From assembly GCA_017503285.1 (NCBI GenBank), contig JAFVTH010000029.1, positions 1-41,635 on the forward strand: 41,635 nt of DNA, read 5' to 3'. This DNA is from Clostridia bacterium (lineage in GTDB: Bacteria; Bacillota; Clostridia; Oscillospirales; CAG-272). The notes beneath the pieces were generated by a model. The model saw only the letters and a list, made by a program, of their open reading frames with translations, had not been told where the DNA came from and did no database searches. Below are positions 16,488-23,627 of the stretch, piece by piece. Made by a program: the position numbers and the translations under genes. Position 1 is the first letter of the stretch, and each line of letters opens with the position of its first letter.

Positions 16488-17656
16488 AATTTGCTCTCAA
16501 AAATATGGCAATCAAAAGGGTTCAAATAATTTTGGTTGTTTTATCAATAGTAATTTCTGCCGGTATTGGCGTTCTTGCCTTCAATGTGTCAAATCAAGTA
16601 AGTGACGGCATTGTAAGCAACGCTCAATATTACTCGCTGATTATCGGTCCAAGCGGCAGCCAAACACAGCTTGTTATGAATACAATGTATTTTTCCGAGG
16701 AGCCGCTTGGCACTATGCCATATTCGGTTGTTGCTAATTTGGAAATGGATTCTCGTGTGAATCAGGTGGTGCCATTTGCTATGGCAGACAGCTACAACGG
16801 CTACGGGGTTGTAGGCACAACAAGCGCATATCTTGATGGCAAAACAATTAAAGAGGGTGCGCTATTTGACGACAAGCAGGAGCTTGAGGCGGTAATCGGC
16901 TACAATGTTGCACGATACAATGGGCTAAATGTGGGAGATACCATTTATACAAGCCACTCCGCCATTGAGGGAGATACTCACGAGCAGGGGATTAAAGTTG
17001 TGGGTATACTCAACGAAAGCCATTCATCCTTTGATAATATCGTGTTCACACAGCTAAAGACCTTATGGCATATGCACGAGCACGAGGGCGAGGAGGCGCA
17101 CAGCCACGAAATTTGTGCTATTTTAGTAAAGGCGAAAAACCCCGGCGTGGCACTCCAAATAATAAATGAATATGACGGTAAGCACATAGAAGGCGACAAT
17201 GACAAGGATGTTACTCTACAGGCAATAGAGCCGATGAATGCCGTAAGAGGAATATTGAAGGATGCGGATAACACAAAATACATAGTTTTTGTTCTTTGCG
17301 CAGTTATACTTATTATGAATGTAATGATAATTTCTATAATAACATTACTGAATATGTATCACTCCTCCAAAGAAATTACCTTGATGAGACTTATCGGTAT
17401 CAGCATGAGAAAAATCAATATGCTTTACATAATCCAAAACGGAATAATAGGTATTGTGTCTACACTTCTTGCTTTTGGAGTGTCAAGGCTGTGCTTGCTG
17501 TTTATGAACGATTATGTATCACAAATGGGCGTTGTTTTGAATATGGGCAAGGTTTACCCACTCGAGCTGGTTATACTCCTTGGGGTTTTTGTAATCAGTA
17601 TTCTGCCAACCACCATTTGGACTCTTGTAATGTCAAAAAGAAATGCGCAGGAGTAG
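16481..17656 (+). CDS. FtsX/MacB-type ABC permease with His-rich loop
   Basis: The 391-residue protein has one membrane helix near the N-terminus (about 12-33), a large external domain and three more helices (about 265-290, 318-340 and 362-385). This is the classic FtsX-type four-helix fold. The external domain contains HMHEHEGEEAHSHE (about residues 196-209), six His and several Glu in 14 residues, a likely Zn(II), Cu or Ni binding loop. It ends with TAG at 17654-17656, which shows TAG serves as a normal stop in this genome. The lipoprotein gene starts 3 bases later. Confidence 0.88.
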   Translation: MLKFALKNMAIKRVQIILVVLSIVISAGIGVLAFNVSNQVSDGIVSNAQYYSLIIGPSGSQTQLVMNTMYFSEEPLGTMPYSVVANLEMDSRVNQVVPFAMADSYNGYGVVGTTSAYLDGKTIKEGALFDDKQELEAVIGYNVARYNGLNVGDTIYTSHSAIEGDTHEQGIKVVGILNESHSSFDNIVFTQLKTLWHMHEHEGEEAHSHEICAILVKAKNPGVALQIINEYDGKHIEGDNDKDVTLQAIEPMNAVRGILKDADNTKYIVFVLCAVILIMNVMIISIITLLNMYHSSKEITLMRLIGISMRKINMLYIIQNGIIGIVSTLLAFGVSRLCLLFMNDYVSQMGVVLNMGKVYPLELVILLGVFVISILPTTIWTLVMSKRNAQE

Positions 17657-17659
17657 GCT

Positions 17660-18658
17660 ATGAAAAAAATAATATCAATAATATTAACTGTTGTTTTGCT
17701 GACCCTGTGTCTGTTTTCTTGTGGAGAGACAGACAACTCCGATGCTACAAAAATCAGCTTTAAGTCAGCGTCTACGTATAGCTATTTGAAGCAGCTGGAC
17801 AATCAAAAGGTAACAATAAATGGCTACATGGCAACATCATCGCCTGTTGACGGCTCTTTTATGTTTTTGATGAATTTGCCGTATCAGTCGTGCCCGTTTT
17901 GTGTTCCAAATACTGATAGGCTTTCAAATACAATAGAGGTCTATCCCAAGGGTGGAGACAGCTTTCCTTACACAAATCAAGCTATTAGCGTTGTGGGAAC
18001 GTTAGTTGTTGCACCCAGTGAGGATGAGTACTTTGAGGATATGTACAGCTATCAATTCAATTTCAAAATAGTTGATGCTACATATACAATACTAAGCTCT
18101 GACCAAATAGGGATGGACATTATCACATGGAACAGAATAGCAGAGAGTGACATAATCAATGATATTTATAAAATGTATGACTATGTAAACTTCTTAACCG
18201 ATTGGGAGGACTACTATATAAAAAGCCATTATAATAGTCAAGGCGAATATGTAAAGGGCTATTATTTGCATCCGCAGGACGCATATTATTATGTAACAAC
18301 TAAGGGCGCTCAATGGAATTATGGCTTTGAGGACGGCTATTTTGATAGTCTTGTTAGCAGACTTGAATCAATAGACAAGGAAGCAACCAAGGATCTTGTT
18401 GAAAATATAAGAAATGCAGAGGCTCTTGCCAATAGATCATTCGAGGAGCTTCTATATTCATATGACGCAATAAACAAAGAGCTTGATGATGACCCAACAA
18501 ATGATATTGAGCCTAACTACACAAAGGAATGGAAATACTTAGAGGATTTTGACAACTACGACTATGTATTTAAGCTCAACAAGGGCGAGGAGCTTCGCTC
18601 TGAGCTTAATGTAGTTTATACAGAATTTTCAAACTGGCTAAGCAGCTGGGAAATGTAA
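17660..18658 (+). CDS. Lipoprotein with CPFC motif, DUF3299-like N-terminal domain
   Basis: The 332-residue protein has a lipoprotein signal (residues 4-20 hydrophobic, lipobox LFSC, Cys21). The first domain (about 40-155) reads as a small beta-barrel. It has QKVTINGYM, then FLMNLPYQSCPFCVPNT with C78-x2-C81, then VVGTLVV. From memory this order matches DUF3299-type proteins, which accompany His-rich FtsX-type ABC systems linked to zinc in Vibrio and relatives. The second half (about 165-332) is helical and acidic, with repeated YDYVNF/WEDYYI-like aromatic segments that I cannot assign. It is the last gene of the operon. Confidence 0.75.
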   Translation: MKKIISIILTVVLLTLCLFSCGETDNSDATKISFKSASTYSYLKQLDNQKVTINGYMATSSPVDGSFMFLMNLPYQSCPFCVPNTDRLSNTIEVYPKGGDSFPYTNQAISVVGTLVVAPSEDEYFEDMYSYQFNFKIVDATYTILSSDQIGMDIITWNRIAESDIINDIYKMYDYVNFLTDWEDYYIKSHYNSQGEYVKGYYLHPQDAYYYVTTKGAQWNYGFEDGYFDSLVSRLESIDKEATKDLVENIRNAEALANRSFEELLYSYDAINKELDDDPTNDIEPNYTKEWKYLEDFDNYDYVFKLNKGEELRSELNVVYTEFSNWLSSWEM

Positions 18659-18688
18659 AAAAAAGAGCCACCCTGTGGCTCTTTTTTT
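18658..18688. terminator. Bidirectional terminator between lipoprotein and PH-domain genes
   Basis: Stem AAAAAGAGCCAC/GTGGCTCTTTTT with loop CCT and T runs on both strands. It can serve the forward operon and the reverse gene at 18693-19085. Confidence 0.85.
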
Positions 18689-18692
18689 ATGT

Positions 18693-19085
18693 TTAGTCAA
18701 CGACTACATGTCTGATCTCGTTTACATTAGCTATCTTGTCTTCAAGATAATCTCGAAGTTCTAATGGGTTGCAAACGCCGTTTAGATTCACGTCCCATTT
18801 TCCAACAACGTCAACGTGTACATCTCCAAAATTGCAAATTCTTCCGCCAACGCTTTGATGAACAGAAACAGAAAGGATAGATGGAAAAACAGTTTTTCTT
18901 TCGTTTATAGAGAAAACGCCACTTTTAACGATCACATAACCATCATAAAATTCAGTTGTTTGATGCTTAAGCGATACAATTCTGCATATCATAACAATGA
19001 GTGGAAAGATAAGCCAGAAGAATAGAATGCATGGTAGAGAAACGCCTGCCCAGGCGCTTTTTTTAGCAACATAATTTGGTGTCAT
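18693..19085 (-). CDS. Membrane protein with bacterial PH (DUF304-like) domain
   Basis: This 130-residue protein has one or two closely packed membrane helices (about residues 16-36). A beta-rich domain follows, with the FYDGYVIVKSGVF.....RKTVFPSILSVSVHQS layout typical of YdbS/YdbT-like bacterial PH domains. The start at 19085 is chosen because TAGGAGG lies 7 bases upstream. Eight extra residues upstream would remove that site. It is transcribed away from the XRE gene at 19181 from a promoter that contains a palindromic operator, so it is probably that repressor's target. Molecular role unknown. Confidence 0.8.
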   Translation of the reverse strand: MTPNYVAKKSAWAGVSLPCILFFWLIFPLIVMICRIVSLKHQTTEFYDGYVIVKSGVFSINERKTVFPSILSVSVHQSVGGRICNFGDVHVDVVGKWDVNLNGVCNPLELRDYLEDKIANVNEIRHVVVD

Positions 19086-19100
19086 AACTAAACCTCCTAA

Positions 19101-19119
19101 ATATACCAAATTGGGATAT
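19101..19119. promoter_or_regulatory. Probable operator 2, downstream of the PH-gene promoter
   Basis: Imperfect palindrome ATAT-N-CCAA-N-TTGG-N-ATAT. It shares the TATACCA half-site with the perfect palindrome at 19124-19144 and lies between the promoter and the ribosome binding site of the reverse gene. Confidence 0.5.
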
Positions 19120-19123
19120 TTTG

Positions 19124-19144
19124 ATTATACCATTTTGGTATAAT
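19124..19144. promoter_or_regulatory. Probable operator 1, palindrome holding both divergent -10 boxes
   Basis: Perfect 9-bp arms ATTATACCA (19124-19132) and TGGTATAAT (19136-19144) around TTT. The right arm is an extended -10 (TGGTATAAT) for the forward XRE gene. The left arm, read on the reverse strand, is the -10 of the PH-domain gene. A dimer bound here would block both genes at once. Confidence 0.65.
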
Positions 19145-19152
19145 AATGTCAA
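19124..19152 (-). promoter_or_regulatory. Consensus promoter of the PH-domain gene
   Basis: Reverse strand TTGACA (19147-19152), 17 bases, TATAAT (19124-19129). It overlaps operator 1 completely. Confidence 0.8.
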
Positions 19153-19180
19153 GAGGATAATCTAAAAAAGTGGGGATTAT

Positions 19181-19387
19181 ATGCGACTTAAGGAGTTACG
19201 AAAGAAAAAGAAGGTTTCACAGCTTAAGCTTGCGCTTGATTTGAACACAAGTCAAAACACCATTAGCCGCTATGAGACAGGCGAGCGAGAGGCTGATTAT
19301 AAAATGCTCATCGCCTTGGCTGATTATTTTGATGTTTCCATTGATTATTTGCTTGGGCGAACGGAAAATCCAAAAATGAATATATAA
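19181..19387 (+). CDS. XRE-family helix-turn-helix regulator
   Basis: The 68-residue protein is a single Cro/C1-type DNA-binding domain. The helix-turn-helix spans about residues 12-36 (SQLKLALDLNTSQNTISRYETG), and the end SIDYLLGRTENP is typical of this family. It has no ligand or metalloprotease domain. It probably binds as a dimer to the palindromes in the divergent promoter region, repressing itself and the PH-domain gene. The ribosome binding site is weak (GTGGGG, 5-7 bases before ATG), consistent with low expression. Confidence 0.9.
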   Translation: MRLKELRKKKKVSQLKLALDLNTSQNTISRYETGEREADYKMLIALADYFDVSIDYLLGRTENPKMNI

Positions 19388-19413
19388 AAAAGAGCCACCC
19401 TGTGGCTCTTTTC
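19387..19413. terminator. Bidirectional terminator between XRE and antiporter genes
   Basis: Stem AAAAGAGCCAC/GTGGCTCTTTT with loop CCT. The 17-base stem-loop core is identical to that at 18665-18681, and the stem arms also match 15379-15395. It lies between two convergent genes. Confidence 0.85.
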
Positions 19414-19414
19414 T

Positions 19415-20707
19415 TTATATCTTATTTGTGTGGGTGTCACGCTGATGGTCCTTAATACGATTGCTTGTTTTACCCTGCGGGTTGATTTCCCCTGCCTTTG
19501 TAAGTGCTACCTTAGTAAGGAATGGACCAACAAGCTCGTAAATTAGAACAGAGAATAGAACAATGTTAGAAACAATATTACCGGCCTCCCCAAGCTCCAG
19601 CGCCTTCATTGCCATACCGAGGGCAACACCTGCCTGCGGGAAAAGTGTAATGCCGAGATATTTCTTTACATTTGGCTCACTTTTTGCAATAGAGGCACTA
19701 ATGCTTGCACCGAAGTATTTACCGATACAACGGAATACAATATAAACAATACCGATAATAACGATAATTGAGCTTGAAAGCACACCAAGGTCAAGCTCTG
19801 CACCGCTTATAACGAAGAACAGAACAAGAATAGGCGCTGTCCAACGGTCAAGCCTATCCATAAGCTCAGCAGAGAAGTCGCAAATGTTGCAGAATACAGT
19901 ACCAAGCATCATACAGCTAAGAAGTGATGAAAAGCCGATATGAACGCCGCCAACCTCAAACTTAATCATTGAGATTGCAACAGTGATAAACACAAATGCA
20001 ACACTCATTGCAAGTCGCTTTGAGCGAGAGTGGAAAAACCTTTCACAGTAGGTAAATATAGCACCCATAAGTGCGCCAAGACCGATTGAAAGTATAACCT
20101 CCAAAAGCGGCTCAACAATAATGGACACAGGGTCAATGTGGTTTGTGAGTATAGCCTTAGCCACACCAAAGGAAATTGCAAACAGCACAAGACCAACGGC
20201 ATCGTCAAGAGCAACGACAGGGAGCAGGGTGCTTGTTACAGGACCCTTTGCCTTATACTGCTTAACAACCATAAGGGTTGCAGCAGGAGCAGTTGCAGAT
20301 GCAACAGCACCGAGAATAATAGCAGCGGGAAGCGGTAAAACATCGGGCATCATAAAATGCGTTGCGATTAGGGCAATGTCAACAACAATTGTTGTAATAA
20401 CAGCCTGTAAAATACCAATTATAGTAGCCTGCTTGCCGATATGCTTAAGCTCGGAAAGTCTGAACTCATTACCAATAGCAAAGGCGATAAAGCCAAGGGC
20501 AACATCGGAAATTATAGAAAGATGCTCAATCTCCTCAAAGGAAGTGAAGCCAAGACCGGGAACGCCAAGACTACCTATAAGGAAAGGACCTAAAAGCACG
20601 CCGGCGATAAGATAAGCAGTAACAGCAGGTAGCTGTAACAGCTTTGCCACGCGAGAAAGCATAAGTCCTGCAAACAACGCGATTGATAAGCTAAAAAGGA
20701 TTTGCAT
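19415..20707 (-). CDS. CPA2-type cation/proton antiporter
   Basis: A 430-residue protein of about 12-13 hydrophobic helices in the monovalent cation:proton antiporter-2 style (KefB/NapA-like). It has LPAVTAYLIAGVLLGP near the N-terminus, an ALDDAVGLVLF segment with paired Asp where transport residues are expected, and FFVISGAELDL later. There is no regulatory TrkA-N domain at the C-terminus. The ATG at 20707 is chosen with AGGTG 7-8 bases upstream. A TTG 33 bases earlier is less likely. It probably exchanges Na+ or K+ for H+ across the cytoplasmic membrane. The ion cannot be told from sequence. Confidence 0.88.
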   Translation of the reverse strand: MQILFSLSIALFAGLMLSRVAKLLQLPAVTAYLIAGVLLGPFLIGSLGVPGLGFTSFEEIEHLSIISDVALGFIAFAIGNEFRLSELKHIGKQATIIGILQAVITTIVVDIALIATHFMMPDVLPLPAAIILGAVASATAPAATLMVVKQYKAKGPVTSTLLPVVALDDAVGLVLFAISFGVAKAILTNHIDPVSIIVEPLLEVILSIGLGALMGAIFTYCERFFHSRSKRLAMSVAFVFITVAISMIKFEVGGVHIGFSSLLSCMMLGTVFCNICDFSAELMDRLDRWTAPILVLFFVISGAELDLGVLSSSIIVIIGIVYIVFRCIGKYFGASISASIAKSEPNVKKYLGITLFPQAGVALGMAMKALELGEAGNIVSNIVLFSVLIYELVGPFLTKVALTKAGEINPQGKTSNRIKDHQRDTHTNKI

Positions 20708-20750
20708 TATTATACACCTGATTTCTAAAGTATTAGTCAAAAACGACTTT

Positions 20751-20779
20751 ATTTTAATACTTAAGTATTAATTTGTCAA
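20751..20779 (-). promoter_or_regulatory. Promoter of the antiporter gene with internal palindrome
   Basis: Reverse strand TTGACA (20774-20779), 17 bases, TAAAAT (20751-20756). The spacer and part of the -10 are an 18-bp perfect palindrome, TTAATACTTAAGTATTAA (20754-20771), a good candidate repressor site. Confidence 0.65.
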
Positions 20780-20810
20780 GAGCTAAAGTAAAAATAAAAA
20801 TAAAACAAAG

Positions 20811-20836
20811 AAAAACAGCCCAAAATGGCTGTTTTT
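20811..20836 (-). terminator. Terminator of fumarase-malic enzyme operon
   Basis: Stem AAAAACAGCC/GGCTGTTTTT with a 6-base loop just after the malic enzyme stop. It can act in either direction. Confidence 0.82.
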
Positions 20837-20840
20837 GTCT

Positions 20841-22013
20841 TTATATTCTGTTAACGTGGGTTTTTCTTGCTGCCTCAATAACTGCATTTGCCACCACAGG
20901 AGCAACGCGCTTATCAAGGGCAGATGGAATTATATTTTCCTCACTTAAATCCTTTTCGTCAATAAGACCGGCAAGGGCATAGGAGGTTGCAACCTTCATC
21001 TCCTCATTTATACAGGTTGCACGACAGTCAAGTGCGCCACGGAAAATACCGGGAAAGGCAAGCACATTGTTTATTTGATTAGGGTAGTCGCTTCTGCCTG
21101 TACCCACAATCCTTGCTCCTGCCTCCTTTGCCAGCTCAGGCATGATTTCTGGCGTAGGGTTTGCCATTGGAAAAACAATAGCGTCCTTAGCCATAGAGGC
21201 AACCATTTCCTCAGTTACAATGTTAGGTGCGCTGACTCCGATAAACACGTCAGCCCCCAAAAGCGCATCCTTTAGAGTGCCACGGAGCATATCCTTGTTT
21301 GTAAGCAGGGACATTTCATGATGTGCGTCGCTTAGGCTGCTATCATCTCTTGAAATAATACCAAATCTGTCAACCATTACAAGATTTTCAACGCCTAAAT
21401 TCAAAAGATGCTTGCCGATTGCAATACCGGCAGAGCCGGCACCGTTGATAACAACCTTAACCTTATCAATACTCTTTTTTACAACCTTAAGCGCATTGAT
21501 AAGAGCAGCCGCAACTACAATTGCTGTGCCGTGCTGATCGTCGTGAAAAACAGGAATATCGCACACGTCCTTCAGCCTTTTTTCAATTTCAAAGCATCTT
21601 GGGGCTGAAATATCCTCTAAATTTATGCCGCCAAAGGAGCCGGAAATCAGGGCGATAGTGTTTACGATTTCATCAACGCTTTTACTGTTTACACAAATAG
21701 GAAATGCGTCTACGTCGGCAAATTCCTTGAAAAGCACACACTTACCCTCCATAACAGGCATGCCTGCAAGAGGACCTATATCTCCCAAGCCCAAAACAGC
21801 AGTGCCGTCTGTTACAACAGCAACAAGATTGCTTCTGCGTGTCAGCTCATAGCTTTTTTCCGGGTTGTCCTTGATTGCAAGGCAAGGCTCTGCAACACCG
21901 GGGGTGTACGCAAGGGACAAATCCTCCCTTGTCTCAACCTTAGCACGGGATACAACCTCGATTTTTCCATTCCATTCGTAGTGCCTCTTGAGGGACTCTT
22001 TTCTTACGTCCAT
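20841..22013 (-). CDS. Malic enzyme (malate dehydrogenase, oxaloacetate-decarboxylating)
   Basis: This enzyme oxidatively decarboxylates malate to pyruvate and CO2 with NAD or NADP. The 390 residues are the short bacterial form. The segments are AYTPGVAEPCLAI, a metal/substrate region with the DIGPLAGMPVMEGK context, HDDQHGTAIV, and a nucleotide-binding GAGSAGIAI. Cofactor choice cannot be decided by eye. The start overlaps the fumarase stop by one base (TAATG), with GAGGAG upstream, so the pair converts fumarate to malate and then to pyruvate. Confidence 0.95.
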   Translation of the reverse strand: MDVRKESLKRHYEWNGKIEVVSRAKVETREDLSLAYTPGVAEPCLAIKDNPEKSYELTRRSNLVAVVTDGTAVLGLGDIGPLAGMPVMEGKCVLFKEFADVDAFPICVNSKSVDEIVNTIALISGSFGGINLEDISAPRCFEIEKRLKDVCDIPVFHDDQHGTAIVVAAALINALKVVKKSIDKVKVVINGAGSAGIAIGKHLLNLGVENLVMVDRFGIISRDDSSLSDAHHEMSLLTNKDMLRGTLKDALLGADVFIGVSAPNIVTEEMVASMAKDAIVFPMANPTPEIMPELAKEAGARIVGTGRSDYPNQINNVLAFPGIFRGALDCRATCINEEMKVATSYALAGLIDEKDLSEENIIPSALDKRVAPVVANAVIEAARKTHVNRI

Positions 22014-23377
22014 TATACCATCTCCTCGGGCTTAAAGTATTTGTCAAATTCCTCGCTACTGAGGTACCCAAGCCTTAGACAAGCCTCCTTTAGGGTGATG
22101 CTTTCCTTGTGGGCAAGCTTTGCCACCTCAGCACCCTTGTCGTAGCCAATATATGGCGTGAGGGCAGTAACAAGCATTAAGGACTTGTCAAGATTTTCCT
22201 TCATTTTCCTTTTGTTTGCGCAAAGTCCCTTAACGCAGTTTTCCTCAAAGGAATTAATACCTTCAATCAAAAGATAAGCAGACTGTAGGAAGTTGTAAGC
22301 AATGACGGGCATAAAAACATTCAGCTCAAAGTTACCCTGTGATGCGCAAATGCCAATTGTAGCATCGTTGCCCATAACCTGTGTAGCAATCATAGTAATA
22401 GCCTCGCACTGCGTTGGGTTTACCTTGCCCGGCATAATAGATGAGCCCGGCTCGTTTGCAGGAATGGTAATCTCCCCAAGACCGCATCTTGGGCCGCTTG
22501 CAAGCCATCTTATATCGTTTGCAATCTTCATAAGGTCGCAGGCAAGCGCCTTTAATGCACCGTGTGCAAAGGCGACCTCACTTTTAGATGAAAGAGCGTG
22601 GAACTTGTTTTTTGCAGGAACATATTTACTGCCTGTAAGCAGGCGCAGCTCCTCGCACACAGCATTGTCAAAGCCCTGTGGCGCATTAAGACCTGTGCCA
22701 ACAGCAGTGCCGCCAATCGCTACGGAAAGCAGAGGCTTTATAACGCTATCCAAAAGCCCCATATCTACCTCTAAGGATGCGCGCCAGCCGGAAATCTCCT
22801 GCCCAAAGGTAATAGGCGTTGCGTCCTGCAGATGGGTTCTGCCGCTTTTAACTAAATTTTTGTATTTTCTCTCAAGACCCTTAAGCGTCCTAATTAGGCA
22901 GTATAGATAATCCTGAAGCAGCATAATGCTGAAAGCACAGGAAATATGTATAGCGGTGGGAAAAACATCATTTGAGCTTTGAGACATATTTATATCATCA
23001 TTCGGGTGCAAAAGAGACTTGCCGCAAAGCTTGTTTCCAAAATTAGCAATAACCTCGTTTGCGTTCATATTTGTCTGTGTTCCGCTACCGGTTTGCCAAA
23101 CGCTAAGAGGAAACTCGTCGTAAATGAGAGCATCACGATTTTCAAACGCCACTTCAATAAGCTCCAGCTTTTCTTCCGTCATTTTCTCCGGCTTTAGCTT
23201 GTGGTTTGCCCTTGCACAGGCAAGCTTTAAAAGAAAAAGACTATAAATTAACTCACTTGGCATTTTTTCATCACCAATATTAAAATTTTCAAGGCTTCTT
23301 TGAGTTTGCGCGCCCCACAGCCTGTCGCTTGGCACCTTAATTTCTCCCATTGAATCCCTTTCAATACGATAATCCAT
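22013..23377 (-). CDS. fumC: Class II fumarate hydratase
   Basis: The 454-residue enzyme hydrates fumarate to malate without an iron-sulfur cluster. GSSIMPGKVNPTQCEA (about residues 310-325) is the superfamily signature. SGRTHLQDATP and the TNMNANEVI segment complete the active site. The related aspartase has a similar signature, but gene context with malic enzyme and the substrate segments favour fumarase. The ATG has a G-rich ribosome binding site and a promoter (TTGAAA-17-TAAAAT) at 23411-23439. An oxygen-stable class II enzyme in an apparent anaerobe is not unusual. Confidence 0.92.
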   Translation of the reverse strand: MDYRIERDSMGEIKVPSDRLWGAQTQRSLENFNIGDEKMPSELIYSLFLLKLACARANHKLKPEKMTEEKLELIEVAFENRDALIYDEFPLSVWQTGSGTQTNMNANEVIANFGNKLCGKSLLHPNDDINMSQSSNDVFPTAIHISCAFSIMLLQDYLYCLIRTLKGLERKYKNLVKSGRTHLQDATPITFGQEISGWRASLEVDMGLLDSVIKPLLSVAIGGTAVGTGLNAPQGFDNAVCEELRLLTGSKYVPAKNKFHALSSKSEVAFAHGALKALACDLMKIANDIRWLASGPRCGLGEITIPANEPGSSIMPGKVNPTQCEAITMIATQVMGNDATIGICASQGNFELNVFMPVIAYNFLQSAYLLIEGINSFEENCVKGLCANKRKMKENLDKSLMLVTALTPYIGYDKGAEVAKLAHKESITLKEACLRLGYLSSEEFDKYFKPEEMV

Positions 23378-23410
23378 AATTCTACCCCCATCAAGGTGAT
23401 TTATGAATTA

Positions 23411-23439
23411 ATTTTAGCACACTAAAGCACTTATTTCAA
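23411..23439 (-). promoter_or_regulatory. Promoter of fumarase-malic enzyme operon
   Basis: Reverse strand TTGAAA (23434-23439), 17-base spacer, TAAAAT (23411-23416). Confidence 0.6.
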
Positions 23440-23550
23440 GAAAATATTGCCATATATGTAAAAATTTAATTTTAAAAATCATATAACTAAAATTATGTGA
23501 TAATGGCAACAAAAAGTTTATGAACAAAATGTTAATAATATTGAAAATAC

Positions 23551-23579
23551 TTGAATTATGTTAACATGTATGTTAGAAT
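23551..23579 (+). promoter_or_regulatory. Promoter of the glycosyltransferase gene
   Basis: TTGAAT (23551-23556), 17-base spacer, TAGAAT (23574-23579). The spacer includes ATGTTAACAT, a 10-bp palindrome. Confidence 0.55.
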
Positions 23580-23627
23580 TACAATGTTAAATTTAGAAAA
23601 TATATTAATAAATGAAAGGGCTACTTA

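Noticed and set aside
22302-22910. Forward frame of 202 codons inside fumC
   Set aside because: Antisense shadow of a well-conserved enzyme; no ribosome binding site. The same holds for the 164-codon frame at 20121-20615 inside the antiporter gene.
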